Made by a program: the position numbers and the translations under genes. The notes beneath the pieces were generated by a model. It saw nothing but the letters and a program-made list of their open reading frames with translations. It did no database searches and was not told the DNA's origin. Below, piece after piece: positions 1-4,761 of a stretch of DNA of 6,526 bases. Each line of letters begins with the position of its first letter. Position 1 is the stretch's first letter. Location: contig JAJYAS010000202.1 in assembly GCA_021779415.1 (NCBI GenBank), forward strand, positions 1-6,526, written 5' to 3'. The DNA comes from Bacillota bacterium. Its GTDB lineage: Bacteria > Bacillota_B > Desulfitobacteriia > Desulfitobacteriales > Desulfitobacteriaceae.

Positions 1-72
1 AGCATAAGGCAATGCAATAGGTTACTCTTGGAAAATGACATAATTTAGCGTAGATAAACCTTTAAAAAAGCT

Positions 73-101
73 TTGACACAAAGCGTATTTTTGTGTATAC
101 T
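73..101 (+). promoter_or_regulatory. Sigma-A promoter of the tRNA operon
   Basis: A perfect -35 box TTGACA (73-78) and a -10 box TATACT (96-101) are separated by 17 bases. Transcription should start near 108, about 11 bases before the first tRNA, leaving a very short 5' leader. No other promoter is obvious between the seven tRNA genes, so this one probably drives them all. The bases just after the -10 are AT-rich rather than the GC-rich discriminator often seen at stringently controlled stable-RNA promoters. Positions 1-72 hold nothing else I can recognise. Confidence 0.9.
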
Positions 102-118
102 GATAATCGTCAGTTCTC

Positions 119-194
<76 letters not shown>

Positions 195-197
195 TAC

Positions 198-229
198 ACG
201 ATATTCGAAGTTTAAACTTCGAACATCGT
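198..229. repeat. 32-bp near-perfect palindrome in the Val-Asp tRNA spacer
   Basis: The half-site TTCGAAGTTT (204-213) is followed directly by its exact reverse complement AAACTTCGAA (214-223), giving a 20-bp perfect palindrome with no loop. One mismatch (A203/C224) follows, then five more pairs (ACGAT 198-202 with ATCGT 225-229). In RNA this would fold into a long hairpin between two tRNAs. It has no T-tract and sits inside a transcribed operon, so it is unlikely to be a terminator. It could help separate the tRNA precursors, or be a remnant of a small palindromic repeat family. Confidence 0.85.
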
Positions 230-247
230 ACCTCTAACCTCGATCAT

Positions 248-323
248 GGCCCCGTGGTGTAGTGGTTAACATGCCTGCCTGTCACGCAGGAGATCGTCGG
301 TTCAAGTCCGATCGGGGTCGCCA
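248..323 (+). tRNA. tRNA-Asp (anticodon GTC)
   Basis: The 76-base cloverleaf has acceptor GGCCCCG pairing with CGGGGTC (one G-T wobble at the second pair). The discriminator is G, as expected for aspartate tRNA, and CCA is encoded. The anticodon stem CCTGC/GCAGG encloses loop CTGTCAC, with anticodon GTC at 281-283. The T-loop is TTCAAGT. Confidence 0.97.
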
Positions 324-330
324 TTTAATT

Positions 331-380
331 ACGAAGCTTGAGCTCGAATGTTTCATTCGTGCATCAAACATCGTGCATCG
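331..380. repeat. Imperfect inverted and direct repeats in the Asp-Phe tRNA spacer
   Basis: The spacer contains a compact hairpin, CGAATG (345-350) with CATTCG (354-359) around a 3-base loop. An alternative longer pairing is ATGTTT (348-353) with AAACAT (366-371). The 8-mer CGTGCATC occurs twice (358-365 and 372-379). The 8-mer AACATCGT (367-374) also occurs in the preceding spacer (222-229), and both spacers carry CGAA/TTCG words. The two spacers therefore look related. I see no coding content or terminator here. Confidence 0.6.
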
Positions 381-385
381 ATTAT

Positions 386-461
<76 letters not shown>

Positions 462-462
462 T

Positions 463-537
463 GCGGGTGTAACTCAGTGGTAGAGTGTCACCTTGCCAAG
501 GTGAAAGTCGCGAGTCCGAATCTCGTCACCCGCTCCA
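463..537 (+). tRNA. tRNA-Gly (anticodon GCC) with an unusual T-loop
   Basis: The 75-base cloverleaf has a fully paired acceptor GCGGGTG/CACCCGC, discriminator T and an encoded CCA. The anticodon stem TCACC/GGTGA encloses loop TTGCCAA, with anticodon GCC at 495-497. The D-loop keeps the GG that contacts the T-loop. The T-loop reads TCCGAAT (515-521) instead of the expected TTCGAAT, so position 55, normally the pseudouridine, is C (base 516). The rest of the molecule looks intact, so I call it a gene rather than a pseudogene. Confidence 0.93.
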
Positions 538-551
538 CTATCTATTCCTTT

Positions 552-625
<74 letters not shown>

Positions 626-635
626 AACAATTCAT

Positions 636-724
636 GCCGATGTGGCGGAACTGGCAGACGCACGGGACTTAAAATCCCGCGGGTTTAACAACTCGTACCG
701 GTTCGATTCCGGTCATCGGCACCA
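636..724 (+). tRNA. tRNA-Leu (anticodon TAA)
   Basis: This is an 89-base class II tRNA with a long variable arm. The acceptor GCCGATG/CATCGGC is fully paired, followed by discriminator A and CCA. The anticodon stem CGGGA/TCCCG encloses loop CTTAAAA, with anticodon TAA at 670-672, reading TTA (and TTG by wobble). The discriminator A and the long variable arm both fit leucine identity. Only three bases separate it from the last tRNA. Confidence 0.97.
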
Positions 725-727
725 TAT

Positions 728-804
728 GGGTTTGTAGCTCAGCTGGTTAGAGTACCGCGTTGACATCGCGGGGGTCGGAGGTTCGAGTCCTCTCAAACCC
801 ACCA
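728..804 (+). tRNA. tRNA-Val (anticodon GAC)
   Basis: The 77-base cloverleaf has a fully paired acceptor GGGTTTG/CAAACCC, discriminator A and an encoded CCA. The anticodon stem CCGCG/CGCGG encloses loop TTGACAT, with anticodon GAC at 762-764, reading GTC and GTT. It complements the TAC valine tRNA at the head of the operon, so together they cover all valine codons. Confidence 0.97.
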
Positions 805-819
805 TATGAAATTAAAGTT

Positions 820-836
820 AAGTCTTTGCAAGACTT
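820..836 (+). other. Small hairpin after the last tRNA
   Basis: AAGTCTT (820-826) and AAGACTT (830-836) are perfect inverted repeats around a 3-base loop, 15 bases after the CCA of the final tRNA. There is no T-run behind it, so it is not a terminator by itself. It may be part of the 3' trailer that RNases process. That role is inference. Confidence 0.5.
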
Positions 837-858
837 GTCTGTCAACAAAAGGCTGCTG

Positions 859-896
859 TTACCCATTGATTTAGATCAGTGGGTAATTTTATTTTT
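859..896 (+). terminator. Rho-independent terminator of the tRNA operon
   Basis: A 12-bp stem (859-870 with 875-886, one G-U wobble) carries loop TTAG and is followed by a T-rich tail (887-896, TTTTATTTTT). It lies 55 bases after the last tRNA and ends the operon. The sequence is not an equally good terminator on the other strand. Confidence 0.92.
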
Positions 897-904
897 AGCA
901 ACTT

Positions 905-934
905 ACTTCGGGTGTGATCTACTTAATCCGAAGT
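905..934. repeat. Inverted repeat between the tRNA operon and speA
   Basis: ACTTCGG (905-911) and CCGAAGT (928-934) are perfect 7-base arms separated by 16 bases. It lies just behind the tRNA terminator and about 130 bases before speA. It could be a protein-binding site or chance. I found no convincing sigma-A promoter in the 897-990 stretch, although speA needs one here; TATAGT (972-977) is a possible -10 but lacks a good -35. Confidence 0.35.
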
Positions 935-990
935 CTAGTTAAACTTATCTAGGGTCGTTTAAGCATCGTGATATAGTTTAGACTATCCGT

Positions 991-1028
991 AGAGGGACAG
1001 AAATGCTAGAGTGGCATGAATGTCTCTT
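991..1028 (+). promoter_or_regulatory. Hairpin in the speA leader
   Basis: The lower stem pairs 993-999 with 1021-1027 (one G-U). A symmetric GAA/GAA internal loop follows (1000-1002 and 1018-1020), which could form tandem G-A contacts. The upper stem is ATGC/GCAT (1003-1006 with 1014-1017), and the 7-base loop is 1007-1013. It ends about 25 bases before the speA ribosome binding site, and no T-run follows. A regulatory role for polyamine synthesis is possible but not shown, and I do not recognise it as a known riboswitch. Confidence 0.4.
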
Positions 1029-1053
1029 GATTATTGTTGATAAGCGTTATGAG

Positions 1054-1059
1054 AGGTGG
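1054..1059 (+). promoter_or_regulatory. Ribosome binding site that fixes the speA start
   Basis: AGGTGG lies 8 bases before the ATG at 1068. The in-frame GTG codons at 1056 and 1059 fall inside or right next to this site and have no ribosome binding site at a workable distance. The ATG at 1068 is therefore the likely start. Confidence 0.75.
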
Positions 1060-1067
1060 TGGTTTTT

Positions 1068-2522
1068 ATGCAATCACTTTGGCAAGGCAAGGCACCCATT
1101 TATGAAGCACTGCTAAAATACAAATCCATGCGGGTGGTACCGTTTGATGTACCAGGACATAAGCAAGGCAGAGGAAACCCCGAGCTCACGGATTTTTTGG
1201 GTGAGAGATGCCTTTCAGTTGATGTTAATTCCATGAAACCGCTCGATAATTTGGTCCATCCCGTCTCCGTAATTAAGGAGGCTGAGGAGCTGGCCGCAGA
1301 TGCTTTCGGTGCACAACACGCATTTTTCATGGTCAACGGTACCACGGCAGCTGTTCAGGCGATGATTATGAGCGTGTGCAAACAGGGCGACAAAATTATC
1401 ATGCCTCGAAATGTTCATCGAAGTGCTATTAATGCCCTTATTATCAGTGGAGCAACTCCTGTTTATGTTAATCCTGGCGTTAATAAGCTATTGGGTATAC
1501 CCTTAGGAATGTCTATTGCCGAGGTAAAAAAAGCCATAGCGGAAAATCCCGATGCCAAAGCAATTTTTGTTAATAATCCAACGTACTACGGTATATGTTC
1601 CGATTTAAGGTCCATTACGGAGCTGGCCCATCGTCATAAAATGTATGTCCTTGTGGACGAGGCGCATGGTACTCACTTCTATTTCGGTGAGAATCTGCCA
1701 GTCAGTGCGATGGCAGCAGGAGCAGATATGGCGGCAGTCAGCATGCATAAAACAGGTGGATCGCTGACCCAAAGTTCATTCTTGCTAATAGGTGACCGTC
1801 TAAGCACAGGTCATGTGCGGCAAACGATTAACCTTACCCAGACCACCAGTGGCTCCTATCTGCTCTTGTCTTCTCTGGATATTTCTAGACGAAACCTTGC
1901 TTTGGACGGTAAAAGCATCTTCAAAAAGGTCTCTTCTCTTGCCCACTATGCACGGGAGGAAATCAACAAAATCGGTGGCTACTACGCTTTTTCCACAGAA
2001 CTTATTAATGGGGATTCAGTATTTGATTTTGACCATACCAAGCTTTCTGTCTACACTAGAGAAATAGGCTTGGCAGGAATGGAGGTGTATGACATTCTCC
2101 GTGATGATTACGGAATTCAGATCGAGTTGGGTGATATAGGAAATATCCTGGCCATCATTTCCGTTGGGGATCGCGAATTGGCCTTGGAACGACTTGTATC
2201 TTCTCTGTCTGAAATAAAAAGACTATATATGAAGGATAAAGCGGGAATGCTTGATCATGAGTACATTAATCCAGATGTGGTGATGACGCCTCAGCAAGCC
2301 TTTTATTCCAAACAGCGCTCTGTCGGCATTATTGACAGCACGGGGTATATATGCGGAGAATTTGTCATGTCTTACCCACCCGGTATTCCTATTTTGGCCC
2401 CGGGAGAACGGATAACTGAGGAAATCATTGATTATATTACCTATTCCAAGGCTAAAGGCTGTTTTCTGACAGGCACAGAGGATTTGTCTGTTCAAAACAT
2501 TAAAATAGTGGAGGAATCATAA
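1068..2522 (+). CDS. speA: PLP-dependent Orn/Lys/Arg decarboxylase, SpeA-type
   Basis: This 484-residue cytosolic enzyme is a fold-type I PLP decarboxylase of the Orn/Lys/Arg family, close to Bacillus SpeA (arginine decarboxylase, about 490 residues). Visible features are the N-terminal FDVPGHKQG motif, the phosphate-side VNGTT motif, and VDEAHGTHF with the PLP-ring Asp197 and His200. SMHKTGGSLTQSS carries the Schiff-base Lys228, and the spacing of 31 residues from Asp197 fits the family. The C-terminal domain has the usual FVMSYPPGIPI segment. It lacks the long N-terminal wing domain of E. coli inducible decarboxylases, so it is the short biosynthetic form. It is translationally linked to speE, whose ribosome binding site lies within its last codons. 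Sequence alone does not settle arginine versus lysine or ornithine. If arginine is the substrate the product is agmatine, and an agmatinase would be needed elsewhere. Start chosen at the ATG. Confidence 0.93.
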   Translation: MQSLWQGKAPIYEALLKYKSMRVVPFDVPGHKQGRGNPELTDFLGERCLSVDVNSMKPLDNLVHPVSVIKEAEELAADAFGAQHAFFMVNGTTAAVQAMIMSVCKQGDKIIMPRNVHRSAINALIISGATPVYVNPGVNKLLGIPLGMSIAEVKKAIAENPDAKAIFVNNPTYYGICSDLRSITELAHRHKMYVLVDEAHGTHFYFGENLPVSAMAAGADMAAVSMHKTGGSLTQSSFLLIGDRLSTGHVRQTINLTQTTSGSYLLLSSLDISRRNLALDGKSIFKKVSSLAHYAREEINKIGGYYAFSTELINGDSVFDFDHTKLSVYTREIGLAGMEVYDILRDDYGIQIELGDIGNILAIISVGDRELALERLVSSLSEIKRLYMKDKAGMLDHEYINPDVVMTPQQAFYSKQRSVGIIDSTGYICGEFVMSYPPGIPILAPGERITEEIIDYITYSKAKGCFLTGTEDLSVQNIKIVEES

Positions 2523-2523
2523 T

Positions 2524-3378
2524 ATGGAATTATGGTATACAGAACAACACACAGATAACGTTCGTTTTTCTATCAAGGTGGATAAGCCTCTCTATACAGG
2601 TCAGAGCGAATTCCAAAGGATTGACGTCTTTAAATCTAAGGAATTCGGTACTTTTTTTACTCTGGATGGTTTGATGATGGTCACCGAAAAGGACGAATTT
2701 ATCTACCATGATATGATTGTCCACGTGCCTATGGCAACCAACCCCAAGATCAAGAATGTCTTGGTGATCGGCGCAGGGGACGGGGGAACGGTGAGAGAGC
2801 TTACGCGCTACAGTGCCATTGAACACATTGACATGGTGGAAATTGATAAAATGGTTGTGGATGTGTGCCGAGAATATTTACCCCAGACCGCCTGCAAGCT
2901 GGATGACCCAAGGGTAAAACTGTATTTTGAGGATGGACTGAAATATGTTCGCTCCAAAGAAAATGCTTATGATTTGATCATTGTTGATTCTACTGATCCC
3001 TTTGGACCGGGGGAAGGGCTGTTTACTAGGGAGTTTTACGGTAATTGCTTTAAAGCACTGAAGGAAGACGGCATTCTCGTTAATCAGCACGAAAGTCCCT
3101 ATTATGAGGAGTATGCGAAGTCCATGCGTAGAGCCCATAAGCGCATTCGGGAATTTTTCCCGGTTTGTAGGGTTTATCAGGCTCACATTCCGACCTATCC
3201 GTCGGGTCACTGGCTTTTTGGGTTTGCATCTAAAACTTATGATCCTTTGAACGACATTGACGAGCAAGCTTGGAACAGTCTGGGACTTAAAACAAAGTAT
3301 TACAACACTGAAATTCATAAAGGGTGCTTTGCACTACCGAACTATGTACAAGAGCTTTTAGTAAGTGCAGAGGAATAA
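2524..3378 (+). CDS. speE: Spermidine synthase (polyamine aminopropyltransferase)
   Basis: This 284-residue cytosolic enzyme transfers an aminopropyl group from decarboxylated AdoMet to a diamine, normally putrescine, giving spermidine and methylthioadenosine. It has a small N-terminal beta domain followed by a Rossmann methyltransferase-like core. Visible motifs are Tyr61-His62 (diamine site), the nucleotide loop GAGDGGTVRE at 83-92, acidic Glu106 in VEID, Asp137-Gly138 (adenine contact), and VDSTDPFGP with catalytic Asp155 and diamine-binding Asp158. Length is normal for bacterial SpeE. The ATG is one base after the speA stop, and its ribosome binding site GGAGG (2510-2514) lies inside speA, so the two are surely cotranscribed and probably translationally coupled. 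No speD (AdoMet decarboxylase) is in the window, so the donor must be made elsewhere. Diamine specificity is inferred from the family and is not proven. Confidence 0.96.
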   Translation: MELWYTEQHTDNVRFSIKVDKPLYTGQSEFQRIDVFKSKEFGTFFTLDGLMMVTEKDEFIYHDMIVHVPMATNPKIKNVLVIGAGDGGTVRELTRYSAIEHIDMVEIDKMVVDVCREYLPQTACKLDDPRVKLYFEDGLKYVRSKENAYDLIIVDSTDPFGPGEGLFTREFYGNCFKALKEDGILVNQHESPYYEEYAKSMRRAHKRIREFFPVCRVYQAHIPTYPSGHWLFGFASKTYDPLNDIDEQAWNSLGLKTKYYNTEIHKGCFALPNYVQELLVSAEE

Positions 3379-3402
3379 ATACTCAATCATCCATATGAAA
3401 TG

Positions 3403-3428
3403 AAAGCTTCCCTTAGGGGAGGCTTTTT
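3403..3428 (+). terminator. Rho-independent terminator of speA-speE
   Basis: A 10-bp stem (3403-3412 with 3417-3426, one G-U wobble) has loop TTAG and a run of five T (3424-3428). It begins 25 bases after the speE stop. It ends the polyamine operon and separates it from ytxC. The loop is identical to that of the tRNA operon terminator. Confidence 0.92.
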
Positions 3429-3474
3429 GCGTTTTCCCATGCATGTGTATTGCAAGAATGAAATAGTCTGTTTT

Positions 3475-3483
3475 TGGTAATAT
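3475..3483 (+). promoter_or_regulatory. Possible extended -10 promoter for ytxC
   Basis: TGGTAATAT fits an extended -10 (TGn plus TAATAT), but no good -35 lies 17 bases upstream. It is the best sigma-A candidate I see between the speE terminator and ytxC. A sporulation sigma factor could be used instead, but I could not find a clear match to one. Treat as tentative. Confidence 0.3.
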
Positions 3484-3541
3484 TAAGGAGTGTCCAAGGC
3501 ATTTCTAAAATTTAAATGCTTTTGAGTTTGGCCCAACTGAA

Positions 3542-3564
3542 ATATGACCTCATACGGGTCATAT
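3542..3564. promoter_or_regulatory. Inverted repeat upstream of the ytxC ribosome binding site
   Basis: ATATGACC (3542-3549) and GGTCATAT (3557-3564) are perfect 8-base arms around a 7-base loop. The repeat ends 10 bases before the ytxC ribosome binding site. It could be an operator for a dimeric regulator, or an mRNA hairpin close to the ribosome landing zone. Its AT-rich arms and lack of a T-run argue against a terminator. Confidence 0.5.
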
Positions 3565-3574
3565 ACTCTAGTAT

Positions 3575-3579
3575 GGAGG
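3575..3579 (+). promoter_or_regulatory. Ribosome binding site that fixes the ytxC start
   Basis: GGAGG sits only one base before the GTG at 3581 but 7 bases before the in-frame GTG at 3587. Normal spacing therefore favours 3587 as the start and makes the protein two residues shorter than the longest reading frame. Confidence 0.7.
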
Positions 3580-3586
3580 GGTGCCA

Positions 3587-4459
3587 GTGGAACATTCTGT
3601 GCATTTAGGAACGCAAAATTACCGGGAGAGTATTTGTGAATGCCTGCGTGAATTGCGTGACCAAGAACAACTTCCTTTGCAAATCATCGAAGAACGGCAG
3701 GGAAAACACTGGCTTATTCAGTGTAAGTTCGAAGAACCTTCGTTAGAGGAGTCAAATGATGAGGGCATTGTCCAAAAAATTCATCGCTACTATTTGGCAA
3801 ACGCACTGGCAGAGACAATTTTGCTCCACTGGGAGAAAGAACATGTACGTAAGGTTATAAAAAAGAAGCATCAATTGGTTGAAGATAATGGGCAAATAAT
3901 TATTAACAATGCTTTGAATTATTTAAATAAAGGGTTGGGGCAAGTTCGGGGGTATCGTGTTAACCGTAAGACAAAGCTGGTTTCTCAGATTTTGAAATGC
4001 CTTGACCACAGTCCTATTTTCGAGATTGAAGGTTTTTTAGATTTTCGTGCTCAGGAGTATAAAAACGAAGTCAATAAAGCTGTGGAGTTTGCGATTAATG
4101 AGTATGTTGTAGAAAAGGAGTACATCGAGTTTATCCAACTCTTAAAGCACTTTGTGGATAGTCAAGCTCCTCGCCTAGATTGTTTGCATGTCGGAGTGAC
4201 ATCTCGAGGCAAGTTTCTTCTTTATAACGATAAAGAAATTGAAGTGACCCATCAGTTCCTTGAAGACTATCAACTCGACAACGTTCACGAATTAGGTTAT
4301 GAAGACTTGCTGGTTAGCGCGTTAATTGCTGTTGCACCTCGCTTTGTTACGTTACATATTCGTTATGAGGGATACAAAGATACGTTGCAAACTATACGAA
4401 ATGTGTTTGGGGATCGAGTGCACGATTGTCGAGGATGTTCCCTGTGTGAAAGGTTTTGA
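3587..4459 (+). CDS. ytxC: Putative sporulation protein YtxC
   Basis: This 290-residue protein resembles the YtxC family, found in endospore formers and commonly encoded beside thrS; its biochemical role is unknown. Recognition rests on the central block from about residue 135 to 185 (IEGFLDFRAQEYKNEV, then EKEYIEFIQLLKHFVD), on length, and on position directly before thrS. I see no signal peptide or membrane segment, so it is probably cytosolic. The middle is mostly charged and probably helical. The C-terminus ends in a C-x2-C-x2-C cluster (Cys281, Cys284, Cys287) three residues from the end, which could bind a metal or form disulfides. Start is GTG. No terminator follows; the stop codon lies inside the -35 box of the thrS promoter, so transcripts probably continue into the T-box. 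Family assignment is from memory of the family sequence. Confidence 0.8.
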   Translation: MEHSVHLGTQNYRESICECLRELRDQEQLPLQIIEERQGKHWLIQCKFEEPSLEESNDEGIVQKIHRYYLANALAETILLHWEKEHVRKVIKKKHQLVEDNGQIIINNALNYLNKGLGQVRGYRVNRKTKLVSQILKCLDHSPIFEIEGFLDFRAQEYKNEVNKAVEFAINEYVVEKEYIEFIQLLKHFVDSQAPRLDCLHVGVTSRGKFLLYNDKEIEVTHQFLEDYQLDNVHELGYEDLLVSALIAVAPRFVTLHIRYEGYKDTLQTIRNVFGDRVHDCRGCSLCERF

Positions 4460-4485
4460 CAACCATGAGAGTTCCTTGTTATACT
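4456..4485 (+). promoter_or_regulatory. Sigma-A promoter of thrS, overlapping the ytxC stop
   Basis: A perfect -35 TTGACA (4456-4461) and a -10 TATACT (4480-4485) are 18 bases apart. The TGA stop of ytxC (4457-4459) lies inside the -35 box. Transcription should start near 4492, just before Stem I of the T-box. It uses the same two hexamers as the tRNA operon promoter. Confidence 0.88.
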
Positions 4486-4491
4486 AGAGTA

Positions 4492-4737
4492 GTAAATCGT
4501 TGAAAGGGAGAGTACCCTGATCTATCGTGGTAGAGATGGAATGCCGAGGCTGAAAGCATTTCTCACGAACATCTTGGAGAAAACCACCCTTGAGTGTTGG
4601 GCTGAAGTGAGTAAGCTCAGCCGTTGCCTGCGTTAAGGGAGATCGAGAGGAAGGTCGTTTGTGTTGAGACCTTTCAATTGGGTGGAACCACGGGAGTGAA
4701 CTCTCGTCCCTAGTAGGGACGAGAGTTTTGTATTTTT
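4492..4737 (+). promoter_or_regulatory. Threonine T-box leader of thrS
   Basis: This tRNA-sensing leader RNA raises thrS transcription when tRNA-Thr is uncharged. Stem I starts with AAGGG (4504-4508) pairing with CCCTT (4587-4591). Its lower 5' side has the typical AGAG motif, and its 3' side has the specifier loop GAAAACCA with threonine codon ACC at 4583-4585. The apical part of Stem I pairs near AGAGATG/CATTTCT. Stem II contains GGCTGA/TCAGCC, and Stem III contains AAGGTC/GACCTT. The T-box core GGGTGGAACCACGGG (4680-4694) exposes TGGA (4683-4686) for the tRNA 3' end. The antiterminator pairs 4690-4696 with 4701-4707 and GGG 4680-4682 with CCC 4708-4710, leaving the 7-base bulge 4683-4689. 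It excludes the terminator that follows. Confidence 0.95.
4700..4737 (+). terminator. T-box attenuator terminator
   Basis: An 11-bp perfect stem (4700-4710 with 4716-4726), loop TAGTA, is followed by a T-rich tail up to 4737. Its 5' arm is shared with the 3' side of the antiterminator, so the two folds are mutually exclusive. It stops transcription when tRNA-Thr is charged. It is also the first terminator that ytxC transcripts would meet. Confidence 0.95.
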
Positions 4738-4761
4738 AAAAAATGCTAAGGAGTGATTTTA

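Noticed and set aside
102..107. GATAAT as an alternative -10 for the tRNA promoter
   Set aside because: It would leave a 23-base spacer from the TTGACA box, whereas TATACT gives the ideal 17.
1056..1067. GTG at 1056 as the speA start
   Set aside because: It lies within the ribosome binding site AGGTGG; the ATG at 1068 has proper spacing.
2878..3318. 146-codon reading frame on the - strand
   Set aside because: It is fully inside speE, which has clear family motifs; a shadow frame.
3522..3567. TTGAGT (3522) as -35 or TATACT (3562) as -10 for ytxC
   Set aside because: No matching partner box lies at 16-18 bases for either, and a start from the 3562 box would fall inside the ribosome binding site.
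3516..3608. 30-codon frame starting ATG before ytxC
   Set aside because: No ribosome binding site precedes it, and it crosses the inverted repeat and the ytxC start.
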